Of a stretch of DNA of 64,000 bases, positions 1 to 14,100 are shown piece after piece (within the stretch, counting starts at the first letter, position 1; every line of letters begins with the position of its first letter). The DNA is taken from assembly GCA_003260075.1 (NCBI GenBank), contig QLIY01000413.1, positions 62,001 through 126,000 on the forward strand. The letters run 5' to 3'. The position numbers were made by a program, and so were the translations under genes. The stretch comes from Phallusia mammillata (lineage: Eukaryota > Chordata > Ascidiacea > Phlebobranchia > Ascidiidae). A model generated the notes under the pieces. That model did not search any database, was not told the DNA's origin, and saw only the letters and a program-made list of their open reading frames with translations.

Positions 1-44
1 CCTTGTACATTGTTTATTAGTTTTCATGTTGTTTGTTTTTTCAG

Positions 45-3398
<3,354 letters not shown>

Positions 3399-3500
3399 AC
3401 ACATTTTTTCAAATAATTTCCACACCACTGCCAACCAAACAAGCTCTCCCAGTACAGCCAGTGTACATACTAGATCATGTTGTTTGTATTTTGTTGCTAA

Positions 3501-3506
3501 AATAAA
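3501..3506 (+). terminator. Likely MCM3 polyadenylation signal
   Basis: AATAAA about 100 bases after the MCM3 stop codon, followed by a GT-rich stretch. Position and context fit the 3' end of the MCM3 transcript. Confidence 0.6.
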
Positions 3507-3539
3507 CTTGTTCGCGTTTTGTGTACAGTGCTGTCTTGA

Positions 3540-4418
3540 AATCTGGTTCGTTTGAGAGACTCAGTTAAAAAAAATAATTGGGCTAAAATGTTAGTTGAAA
3601 TGACTACAGTAGCATGTACTTAAATATTAACTTCTCTGTTAGCAGTTCTGCTTTGATTAAGCTACAACGACTGTCTGCACAAGCCAAGTTTCAGTTTTAT
3701 TTGTTTCCTGGGCTGGAAAATTTGAAGCTGAACGGTGGATAAATAAAATCAAGTACAGAGTACAAAGTTTCCAAAACAATAAATTGGTTCAACCAAAGTC
3801 TAAGAGCACCTTAAATGGATAATGTTGAGAAAAACTGCTTTTCCAAATGAAGAAATCTGCAACGAAATGCTTGCCAGAGTTTAAATCACAGTGAATATTT
3901 ATCTGCAGATTATTAATTACTTGTGCAAATTACAACTGCTGAAACAAGACATTATGATGCTGCATATGGCTGATGTAGTGTTACAGTAGTACAGTAATTC
4001 TCAAAGAGTGGAAGCAAACTTGCACAACAAGGCAGTATGATTGACTTAAGTTATTAAAAAGGTTGGTGATATCGAAACCAGCTCAAAGCAACTTCAATAC
4101 ATACATGTAATATACATTTGAAGGGAATACAACTCTTGACTTGACTGAACTGAATTTGACTCCGGTCAGTTTGCTGAAATAAAATTGAACGATTACAACA
4201 ATATGCAGAGAAGTGTATTCCTTGATGCAGATCTTTATTTGTTTGCTATGTTGCAGTGAACTTGTAAGCAAACAGCCTGTGTTGGTCCATTTTGCACTAA
4301 TACACACACAACACTTGCATTGAAGCCAAAAGCATTGTTAATTTTTGAAAACGAGGCTTTGGTTAAAATAATCCCAAATAACAGTGTTTTCTGTATCAAT
4401 AAACCACAAATGCATTGT
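3540..4418. other. Intergenic, no gene recognised
   Basis: AT-rich sequence between the 3' ends of two convergent genes (MCM3 on plus, the P2X7-type domain gene on minus). Only short reading frames without family features were seen. Confidence 0.5.
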
Positions 4419-5457
4419 TCATTCATGCTGTAGATTTTCTGCATATGGAGGTAATGTTAATGTTGGATGGGTGGTGGCAGATTCGGCATGAAATACAGAT
4501 TTGATTTTTGAAACAACGCAGCACGGAAGAGGGACTTGCATATCCTCCTCCAAATATCCCCAACACCATCGGACAAACTGGCAGTAGGCAATGTATCGGT
4601 ATCGTCTGAAACAGAGCAAAAAATGTCAAGATGCACCCACTAAATAAAAAGTTTTCACAATTATATTTAGTTGATGGTAGTTTTGGAAACTGGAAGAAAG
4701 TTGGTTTACAAAAAAATTGTTAGACTTGAAACTAAAATTCAGAACTTCCATTACATTTTGTTCCTTATTACAAATTTAAGAAGAACCAAAGCTCCTAAAA
4801 GTCTAATTACAAAATATTCTGCACTTTGACAAAAGTATATGTGGTTCTGCAGTGTAAACTCACCTATATAGCTTGAGTTTTACGCCTGCCAAACTACTTA
4901 TATGTCAGTTTTCAGTACTTTATCAACTTTTAAATGACCCATAAAGAACTAAATCATTGTACACCAGACCTATTAAAGGCGTTGTACCGAATCAGCTGGT
5001 CTCCCAAGCATTCACCACCATATGGCAAGGCACAGGCTAGAAAAATCTAGCCTGCAGTGGCAGGAGTCTTTCTGGGACTCACGCTATACCAACTGAGCTA
5101 CGCAGGCTCAGTGGTGAACCCGCCGAAAGTTGAATCACAAGCACCATTGCCTGCCTTTTGTATGATGCACATGTCAGATTTATGTTCACCATAAGGGCTA
5201 TACTCAATTTCGACCTACTCATAATCTTTTGTGACAGTGAGTTGTCCAAGATCTTGCAGGTGTTGATAATAGGCAACCTGAAGTACCCAATGATTGAGAC
5301 AAACTGCTTGAAATCCTGGATGATCTGTAATGCATTTTGTCTCAGGTTTGAATTCTTGTGTTCTGATCTTCACAGATTGAACTTCTTGGCAGCAAACAAA
5401 CTTCATCGCGTTTTGCGCCGAGACACATCTTGTGCATTCACAACTGCAAACAACAAA
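4419..5457 (-). CDS. P2X7-receptor-type intracellular C-terminal domain protein (partial)
   Basis: Two exons, 5457-5219 and 4605-4419, join in phase 2 and end in TGA. The first encodes a cysteine-rich stretch (CSCECTRC ... FVCCQE) followed by CITDHPGF and AVCLNHWVL. The second begins with YRYIAYCQFVRWCWGYL and continues PLPCCVVSKIKSVF. This order matches the intracellular ballast domain of vertebrate P2X7 receptors and the many invertebrate orphan proteins that carry it without a channel. No P2X transmembrane or ectodomain exon was found, so this is either a stand-alone P2X7-C protein or the end of a gene with distant 5' exons. The first exon probably extends by another upstream exon, since no convincing ATG is present. 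The intron holds a SINE copy. Function is unknown for such orphan proteins. Confidence 0.7.
4966..5115 (-). repeat. tRNA-derived SINE, copy 1
   Basis: Read on the minus strand, the element starts with a tRNA-like head containing the Pol III A-box match TAGCTCAGTTGG and an anticodon-stem-like GAGTC...GACTC. A body shared with copies near 29.6 and 39.8 kb follows, with common words such as AATGCTTGGGAGAC and GCCTTGCCATATGG in whole or part. No good B box is left, so it is probably inactive. It lies in the intron of the P2X7-C-type gene. Confidence 0.65.
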
Positions 5458-5995
5458 CTGTAATCTCAAATCATAACATGTCATTAAAACAGTACAAAAA
5501 ATAAACAAGATCAGGGTAAAGCGTTGATTAAAATTCAGAACCAAACGTGGGTTTTAGGTTTATGTTAGAATGGCCTAAGCTAATTTAAATGTCAGCCTGT
5601 TGAAAGCTAAATCATAATGCCTCCCTCTCACTAATTACTATTCCAACTTTTTTTCTTGTATTGTTAACAGTGACAATTTTGACTCATACTCTATTTCCCA
5701 CAATTATATTGTATGTGTTATTGCTGGACATTATTATAATAAAGCACATAACTTTATATTACCACAGATGTATATCATGAGAACTATTAGCAAATCTGTG
5801 TTATGAAAGTGTGACCAAGGCATTTTCAAGCTTGAGCATTCACTTCTGGGCATTTTGTAAATTAGATAACCCATATGTATTTTGTTTTGCAATACACAGG
5901 TCATATTTGAGTTGAAGAAATAATAATGTGAACCTGGCTGGCGAAGTAAAAGCCTTGTTTAAACACAATTTTGCTTTTAATGCAATAAATTTAAT

Positions 5996-6975
5996 TTACC
6001 ATGACAACGTATCTGGTCCAAGCTTAAGGGGTGGCAAGCGAATATCCAAATTTCCTTCGGATAAACTTTGGGCTTCCTTAAGATTAAAAACTTCTTTTGA
6101 CGGAGAATCACTCATCAACTCTTTTAATTCACAGTTTACTTCTTGCAAAACAGTTTGAGAAACCAATTTTTGCTCAGTCTCTTTTGAAGTATCATTTCGT
6201 TCAATGACAAGATCACTTTCAGTTTCCACAACTTTTTCACTCTGTGTTTGAATTGGTTCCAAGTTGGCTTCATTTTCTCGTCGAAGAGTGTCATCTAACC
6301 ATGGTTTCATACTTTGAAGATGTCGGGCACTGCTATTGTGTTTTTGCAGTCGTTCATGCGCCTTAGCCCATTTGCAAAAGCCGCTTGATGCATATATTGT
6401 AGGATTTTTGGCTTCTGTACTGTCGAAATGTCTACATGCAAAACAGTAAGCCTTGTCCTTGGACACAGAGTACTCAAGCCAAGGAAATTTGTCAAACCAA
6501 TTGACACAAAATGATCTGGTGTTCCTCGTGTGGCCGAACACAGTTTTAGGGTATGACAACATTCTAGGTTGGGTTGGACCATCATCTATACATTGAGATA
6601 TGTCATCTGGGATGATGTAGTCTTTTTCGCCTTTATCAACCTTAAATATAAAAAGTAAGATTGAGTGAAAAACATATTTTTGGAATTTAGAAATTTTTTA
6701 AAGCAAGGGTGCATGAAATTTACATTGTTACGAAACAATCTTATTTTAAATAATATTCAAGTATCAAACCAGAAAAAAAACAGAATAGTAACTCAATTAG
6801 GTTTAGAAACATAAAAAGTTTACTAAAAAAGTTCAGTAAATATTTTGTTGATTCTTACCACATCTGGCTTAATAAGGATAAGGGTAGGCGGGAGTTCTTC
6901 AAACGTTTCAAATTCTTCTTCATCACTTCTGCTCCACTTTGGTGCTCTCCGCTTCCTTTTTGGCCTGGACGTCAT
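5996..6975 (-). CDS. TTF-type zinc-finger protein (hAT-transposase N-terminal domain, possibly domesticated)
   Basis: Exon 1, 6975-6859, gives ATG and a basic, nuclear-localisation-like N terminus (RPKRKRR). Exon 2, 6640-5996, joins in phase 0 and ends in TGA-type stop after ...LSW. The product is 253 residues. The segment FCVNWFDKFPWLEYS, then AYCFACRHF, then a W-K-x-x-x-x-L-x-x-H-x-x-S-x-x-H pattern is the TTF-type zinc finger found at the N terminus of hAT transposases and ZMYM-like proteins. The acidic tail after it replaces the catalytic RNase H and hATC dimerisation parts, which are absent. The frame is intact and spliced. It is either a host gene made from a hAT N terminus or a truncated transposon. 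It is divergent from ARPC2, about 500 bases apart. Confidence 0.7.
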
Positions 6976-7454
6976 CACTCAGCCTATTTTATCATATGTT
7001 GTGTGCTGCACTTAAAAAGCAACGTGTTTTACAAAAAAATGCTATGTTGGTTCATTGAAAGTTTAAAACGTTCTCAAATTAACTTATTAGTCGTACTTTC
7101 GTTCGAGAACTTGTTTAGCTTTTTTGTTGCGTAAAGCAGTTAGGTAATAACGTATAAAGCAAAAAACACACACACACCCGTCTGGCTGCTCAAAACACAA
7201 TACCCCCCCTGCATTATTGCGAACCCCCTGAATTCATAACGGCATAAATCAAGCATTTATCCGTTTATGACGTCATAGTCCATGGGCACAGAGAGATTTG
7301 AGAGATTGTTGAGCAGCCTGGTCAGATCAGTGTCTTAAAAGACTGTAAAGTATGGACAATTCAACAGCTTGGTCAAACAAACAAGAATACGCGTTTTGTT
7401 CAAGCAGAGTTCTGCAAAACATAGTTTAAACAAGAATCAATACCTTTTCCGAAA
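6976..7454. promoter_or_regulatory. Divergent promoter region with CRE site (TTF gene / ARPC2)
   Basis: About 480 bases separate the ATG of the minus-strand TTF-type gene from the first candidate ARPC2 exon. A perfect palindromic CRE, TGACGTCA, lies at 7268-7275, and a second at 7711-7718 inside the presumed ARPC2 5' intron. No TATA box stands out. A shared bidirectional promoter is an inference from geometry. Confidence 0.4.
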
Positions 7455-7580
7455 ATGGTGAGTTCTGTTTTTTGTACACTTTTAGTTGTTGTCTTCTTGT
7501 TTTTGAGTTTATGGCGAAATCGTTTTCGACAAATTATGTTACAAACGACCAATGCCCGGCCGTCTAGAATAAGTTGCGGT
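7455..7580 (+). other. Candidate upstream ARPC2 exon with in-frame coding potential
   Basis: ATG at 7455 opens a 42-codon frame ending at a consensus donor GTAAGT (7581). It encodes a short hydrophobic segment (VFCTLLVVVFLFLSLW) followed by a basic stretch. A second donor, GTGAGT, follows the ATG directly at 7458. A plausible acceptor, CTATAG, precedes the ARPC2 start. From either donor the splice enters ARPC2 in frame, adding Q-R-K before the usual Met. It may simply be a 5' leader exon. Confidence 0.3.
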
Positions 7581-7860
7581 GTAAGTTTTGTTTGACATTT
7601 AATGTTGTTAAAATTGGTGATTGTGTTTATGTATTTTATATTTTAAAAAGTTTAGTGATTTGCGACAAACATAGTTAAGAGAGTATTTACACACACACAA
7701 AATAATCGGATGACGTCAAGAGGCCGGTTAATCGAGGTTTTAACGCTGCCCTCATGGGATTAAACATTTTCCGTCTCGGCACTCCCCCATCTTTGATTTC
7801 CTGATTTGGAGATTTAGTTTCGAGTTTGTTGTCGGTTTAATCGATCTATAGCAACGCAAA

Positions 7861-8763
7861 ATGATTTTATTGGAAACTGAAAACAAGATTATTACGGACA
7901 CCCTAACGTACAAGTTCGAAACAGCTATAGGCGGCGGTAAACAGGATTCGATCGAAGTCACAATTGCCGACTTTGATGGCGTTGTTTATCATTTGTCAAA
8001 CCCAAATGGGGACAAAACTAAGCTTCGTGTCAGCATTGGTTTGAAATTCTACAAAGACCTCTCAGAGTATGGAGTAGAGGAAAAGCTGAAAAAGATTTAT
8101 GAGCAATATTATCAAAGCCCAGCCGAGGATGGATACAATGTCACTTTGTTGTATGACTTGACAAGCATTCCAAAAGATTTCAAGCCTATTGTTGAAAAAG
8201 CATGCATGCTGAAGCGTAACTGCTTTGCATCAGTGTTTGAAACCTACTTTGATGCTCAAGCTAGTGGCCAAGCTGGCAAACGGGCAGTTATCCACTTCCG
8301 TGATGATGAGACCATGTATGTAGAGGCAAAAAAAGATCGGGTTACAGTTATTTTCAGTACCGTTTTCCGTGATGAATCCGACGTCACTTTCGGGAAGGTG
8401 TTTATGCAGGAATTCAAAGAGGGCCGTCGCAGGAATCAGACAGCACCACAAGTTCTATACACACACAGAGAACCTCCATTGGAATTGCAAGGTCTTGATG
8501 CAGCAGTAGGAGACAACATTGGCTACATCACCTTTGTTCTGTTTCCACGACATATTCTCCCAGCAGCTCGCGACAACACCATCAATCTCATTCACATGTT
8601 CCGAAATTATCTCCATTACCACATTAAATGTAGCAAGGCGTACATGCACCAGAGAATGCGAGCCAAGACCTCGGATTTCTTAAAAGTCCTAAACCGAGCA
8701 AAACCAGAAGACAAAAGCAAAGAGAGGAAAACCATTTCAGGAAAGACTTATTCAAGTCGCTAA
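7861..8763 (+). CDS. arpc2: ARPC2, Arp2/3 complex subunit 2 (p34)
   Basis: A single intronless frame of 300 residues, the usual length for this subunit. ARPC2 and ARPC4 form the structural core of the seven-protein Arp2/3 complex that nucleates branched actin filaments in the cytoplasm. The start MILLE, the block [86 protein letters not shown] and the C-terminal [12 protein letters not shown]...[16 protein letters not shown] are all characteristic. The ATG at 7861 matches the canonical N terminus. The acceptor-like CTATAG just before it suggests a spliced 5' leader. Confidence 0.98.
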   Translation: MILLETENKIITDTLTYKFETAIGGGKQDSIEVTIADFDGVVYHLSNPNGDKTKLRVSIGLKFYKDLSEYGVEEKLKKIYEQYYQSPAEDGYNVTLLYDLTSIPKDFKPIVEKACMLKRNCFASVFETYFDAQASGQAGKRAVIHFRDDETMYVEAKKDRVTVIFSTVFRDESDVTFGKVFMQEFKEGRRRNQTAPQVLYTHREPPLELQGLDAAVGDNIGYITFVLFPRHILPAARDNTINLIHMFRNYLHYHIKCSKAYMHQRMRAKTSDFLKVLNRAKPEDKSKERKTISGKTYSSR

Positions 8764-9493
8764 GCAAGAGGTGTGCATTAAAAAAAACTGTGGACAACCA
8801 TGTCTCATATATATTGAGTTTATTCCAGGGAAAAATATGTTTTCTTTTCTGGCCTATTCCACTGCAAACTTTTGAAAATCATTTAGTCCAAATAATATTG
8901 TTAACCAATGTGATTGAAACTGATTTGTCAACCAAAGGATATATATATTTATATATTCACGGACTTTACAACTGAGACCCTCAAATAATTAAAGTTCTGC
9001 GAAAAGCATCTTAAATACAAAATGATTTGATTTAAAACACAAAATATTAAAATTTTCACAAAGTTATTTGTGTGTTCTTCGATCTTCTAAATGAGTTGTT
9101 TTGCTGCTTGGGGGGCTGATGATTGAAACTGAAATTCGATGCAGCTTCTTCACTTGCTGTGGGAGTTATTCATTTGCACTTATAAAATCTGCCTGTATAT
9201 ATTGCCTTTAATTTACATGAATTCATCAGTAGTCCCTCTTCCCATGTGGTCACCCTTTAATTTGCATTCTGCATATGTATTTGATTAACCCCTGTTGTCT
9301 ACTGTAATACCTTGAATATTAAATGGATCCTGTCTTAAATGAAAATTGTGTTTTTTTTGCATTGCATAGACTGGTTTGCAGAACATGTTCCTTTAAAAAA
9401 GAGGATTTGCCAAAGGTTTGAACTACTGGGCATTGTTTCAGCAATTTTCTTGGCTGATACAACTGTAGTAGCCTTGCATACTATCCTTACAGC
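8764..9493. other. ARPC2 3' flank, no gene recognised
   Basis: AT-rich 3' untranslated and intergenic sequence. No domain-bearing frame and no repeat were recognised. Confidence 0.5.
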
Positions 9494-9572
9494 CAGTGGT
9501 GTGATTCAATTTTTTTGTCAGCCGGTTCTGTCACAATAGTCATATTTTTCAGCCGGTTCTGTTACAAAAAGT

Positions 9573-9660
<88 letters not shown>

Positions 9661-9722
9661 CTTCGCTGATCTCATAAAATTTCGTGAGATGGTTTTATAG
9701 AACCGGCTGAATTCCATCACTG
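9494..9722. mobile_element. hAT-type MITE with internal G run
   Basis: The ends are CAGTGGTG and CATCACTG, extended by the inverted words GTCAGCCGGTTCT and AGAACCGGCTGA. Flanking 8 bp repeats CTTACAGC (9486-9493) and CTTGCAGC (9723-9730) differ by one base, as expected of an old hAT insertion. A second copy lies in inverted orientation at about 24462-24607. There, about 23-30 ordinary bases occupy the place of the 83-base G run. Confidence 0.8.
9578..9660. other. 83-base G homopolymer, probable artefact
   Basis: Uninterrupted G. It replaces a short unique segment present in the related element near 24.5 kb. All glycine- or proline-only reading frames across it are meaningless. Confidence 0.7.
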
Positions 9723-10367
9723 CTTGCAGCGAACCTTTTGTCACAAGTTTGCACTGATGACACATTGCAGGTTGATAAATAACCGGTTTGCACTGGGCTG
9801 TTTTGAAGGCAATTGGAGGGTGATACCATTATGTGGTTAATATTGCAGGTAAATGGATTTTGCCATTACCCGGACTTATAACAACCTAAAAATATGATGT
9901 GGCTTGATAATTATCTTGCAAACAAAATAATATAGTACTGTGTAGCCACCATTCCTTGGAATCCAAATGCAGTCATTTTTTGATGACATTGTTTATTATG
10001 TACAAAATACAGCGAAGTACAGTGCATGCACAACAATCGGGAAGATAAGCTAAATGGACAGTTATAATTGTTCACGGCTAAAGTGCTTTTGTGATGTGAG
10101 TATGTTGTTGGATTGGGTCATTTGCTTTCTTTTCGATCTGTCATTCTTCAGCTATTGGATTCCAAAAGATAGTTAAGTCAGCTGTTGTGAAAAATGGCAC
10201 ATTCCGGAGGCCGTACTGCCGAAAACGCTAAGAATGCAGGTTGAATTTAAAAGAAAAATGAATCAGCTGTTTGAAATACAGTATTTGGCGTATTTTAGAG
10301 CTGTAGCGACGAAACAAAAGAGTAAAATGCGGACTTTACTGGGCGCCAGAACAGAAATACACTAAAC

Positions 10368-10580
10368 CAGTGGTTCTCAAACTTTGTTTGTTGCGACGCC
10401 TCTGGAAAAGTTTTCTGGACTTGCGACGCACCAGCAGATAAAAGTTAATGAGAAAACTTATTATTAAAGTTGTGTTTATTGATACAACAACAAAAAGCCG
10501 CAAAACGGAAATATTCTGCGACGCCCTTGGGAAATTGAAACGACGCACCAGGGCGTCGCGACGCACAGTTTGAGAACTAG
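10368..10580. mobile_element. hAT-type MITE with perfect 8 bp target duplication
   Basis: 213 bp, beginning CAGTGGTTCTCAAACT and ending AGTTTGAGAACTAG. Perfect direct repeats CACTAAAC lie at 10360-10367 and 10581-10588. No coding capacity. The internal GCGACGC / GCGTCGC words can pair, so the transcript could fold into a hairpin. Confidence 0.85.
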
Positions 10581-11170
10581 CACTAAACCGCTGCCTTAAT
10601 AGTTAACGGAACACGGGTGTCAATTCCATTCTTAACGTGGGACAATGCCAAGTTACAGAAGAGAGTTCTGCGAGGGGAATTCAATAAGTTTGTAGTCGTC
10701 AAGTGGCTGGTGAACGATTTGGGGAAACCTGTTTGTTATGTGACGTACTGCTGTGTTTGTCATGTATAAAAATAGACAATACAACGAAGATTTGACGTAT
10801 GACTGCCACAGTACATCACGAAAACAATCAGTGGAAAAAATATGGCTGCAAAATCGCTGTTGTGTACAGTAGAGAATGTGGTCTACGCTGCGCTAGTTGG
10901 AATTCATTGTTTAAAAGTCATTCTGGACAACAGTGTTTCCTCATTTTTATCGGAATCATAAAAAATGGATGTATACATAGTCAAGAAGGGCCATATTAAG
11001 TTGAATTTTAATGTTGGAAAAAAAGTTTTATCAAAAGAGTGCGGACCTCTTTGAGAACATTTACATAGAGACAAAATCATGAATCGCAGATAGCACTGCT
11101 GTACAGTATAACCTAATGATTGTGTCCACCTCTACAACACCAAATCGGAATGATAAGAAAATTGTTTTAG

Positions 11171-14100
11171 CTAGGCGGAGGTCTTTGATGTCGATGGTTT
11201 GTACTTTACAATGATTCGGTTTGAAAAATTTGGCGTTTTCTGATTGGCCGAGTTCTTCTTGACCACGTGACAGCCAAAGCTTTGTTTGAGAGCCACACGA
11301 AACTTGGGATCTACTATGCTGTACACCACAACATTGACCAAGCTGAAACAAATGAAAAACTTGTTAAAAATCATGTGAAAATCGCAAGACTTCACATTCA
11401 ACGAAGTTCAAGGCCAGTTCTTATTGCTATTTACCTAAAAATAACGAAGTAGAAAAATGTAAGACATGCCTCGGCGAAAAACATTTTAACGTTTTGAAAT
11501 TTAATACTGTCTTCATCACGCGAACAGGACTAGTTTAACTGAATAAATTAGTTTAAAATTTTGTTACATACTACTGCAGAGGCGGTATAAATGGCAAATG
11601 AAGGCATTGGTTGGCTGGTAAAATGCAGCGAAAACAGGAACGTTCAAAAACGTGAATAGTGTATCTAAGAACGAGAAGCATTTCTAAGAAAACTACAAAG
11701 TATCAAACGGCAAAATGACATTGTTCAAGAAACCCTCTGTTTAGTTTTAGGTTACCAACCTTAGCCATTCTTATTTGGAAACAGAATGGACATGCGAAAA
11801 AATGAAGATTTGCTTACCTGTTCAGAACACTGATGTAGAATGTGATGAGGAACGGATCAGAGAAATTAGAACACCTCAGGGTTTTGCCGTAGAACAAACT
11901 GTAGCAGATCACAAATGGAACTGAAAAGCAAATGCAATCAAGTAAAACAAAAACAGGCGCTCGAATAAAAAGGATTTTAAACGTCAGTAAATTGTAATAA
12001 GCTTTTCAAAAATGTTAGTAGTTTTAAATAGATTCGGGAGCATTTAACTTTATGCTGCTTGAGAATTGGAAGGATTCCCATCTGGTTTAAAACTGTGCTA
12101 ATAAAAAGTCAATAGCTTAATTTGTTGATAAAAAGCCCTCCTAAGGTTCAACATCGACCTTTTTCATCAAATATTGAAAGCGTTGTTTCTTTGTAGGCCT
12201 TAATATCGCTTTTTGGAAGTGCTTTATTTACGACTCAAAGACAGTTTTTTCTAAAATATTTTTTCTTTTGGAATAATTGAAATTTGTCGTTCTATATTTT
12301 TAAATTTGATGTTTCAATTAATTTCATTCAACCATTACTCTTCGTTCGATACGATCTATTTTCCATCTGTGCCGTTTTACGACAATCGATGTAAATGCAA
12401 GTTTGCGATTACCCACATCGTTAATCAAACACCTATTCCGCGGACCTAATGCGTTGGCTGTCGTAAAGATCCCCCACTTTCCTTCCTAGCACCGATAAGG
12501 TAACATGTGGTAACCCATTTTGTAATTTAAGTCTAATTCCTTAATGGGCATGAACACGGGTTTCGTATAGTGGCGTATTTTGGGCTAAACGAATTTTCCT
12601 CTTTCGGGGGGAAAGCAGGGAAACGCTGCTATTTTGGGATCTCTCTAGATCTGCATTTTGCAATTGTGCAGTTGTCGCGGGCGATTAAAGCAAGTCAATG
12701 CGAATTCGGTGAACTAAAATACCATTTGTAGGCAATACTGTAGACCAGGACCAATGTAAAATACAATATAAAAAAAATTAACAATCGAAACACTATCCAA
12801 TATCAATTACAATTTTTTTTTTTTTCAGGGCAACCCTTTTTTTCCTAGTGGGTAATAAAAGGGTTTGAAAACGTTACCTATTTAAACTAGTTGCTTACAA
12901 CGCTGCAGTTTTTGAGGGAAAGTTGTAGAATTAGGATCCCGCCACCCTTTATAACCCATTTTGCATGGAGTCTGGATTTACTTCCGTTGATTTGAGTTAT
13001 GATAAGGAGAGTATTGGATCAGCAGGGGGGACGTTTGCACGCCTCAGGTTGCGTTCAAGTGTACTTACGTTGTGTAAGAAGGAAGCCAAGTTGCATGAGC
13101 GCAACAACCCGGTAGATCCGTTTCTCTGACATTTGTTGACTTGACCTCGATGCCACGTTGGACGAACCGCCGAAACGTTCGTACGCAGTGAATGCCATCA
13201 ACACACACACCAATGTCTGCAAGAATTAGTTGTTTTATTAAACAGAGACTGATGATGCCATAAGCATTTGCATTTGACCAGTGGTTGTAAACCGGTGAGC
13301 AATTATGTACATGTAGATGGAAATTGTGTAAGTCATTGGTGCCTAAATTAATGCTTTTAAGTTTTACTCCCATACCTAAAGTCATAAATATAGTTATTTA
13401 GTCACAAAATTAACTATTTTCAATCGTTAATAAACATCATCATAAAAGAACACATGGGGAAACAAGTATAAGAAACATGTTAGCCATTATATTCGTGTAA
13501 AACATTACGTTTCGACAGCTCCTTTTTTAAATAACTAAAGTTAAAAGCAAGCAGGCTTACACAAATCAAACATTCTTACCATAAGGATTAGTGGTAGTAC
13601 GTAGAAAGCAGTCAAAGCGCTGACCACCGCTACTCTTTTGGGTTGGGCAACGTCCTTCTGTGCGAAGAAATACGCGAAGAGAGTGTGGTAGTAAGTGAAC
13701 ACCAAATCGTTGGGAAACCAAACTGAAACAAAAAGACATAAACTTATTTCAAGTCAAGTGAAATTTATTTGCATTGTCACCTCATCACATTTGTCATCGT
13801 TAAGCAAATACATAAAACAGCAAGGATGCCGAAAACCGCGTGGGTTATCAAATGTGTCCTGACGTTAGAAAACTGATTATCTTTAAACAGCAACCACTTC
13901 CTAAGGCGGGCTGAACTGGAGGTGTAAGTCGGGATTGGTTTTGACGCATTAATTGATTAATCGCGTATCACGGCGATAGAAGAGGTGAATGTATGGTTCC
14001 TCTATGTGTCGGGATAACAGTTTGTATAAAACAGACTTCATTCGGACCTGACTTACTACTCCGTCACATTTGTGTCGAAATTTCACTTTTGTAAATCTAA

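Noticed and set aside
9515..9765. Poly-glycine / poly-proline reading frames
   Set aside because: They exist only because of the G run and have no other coding support.
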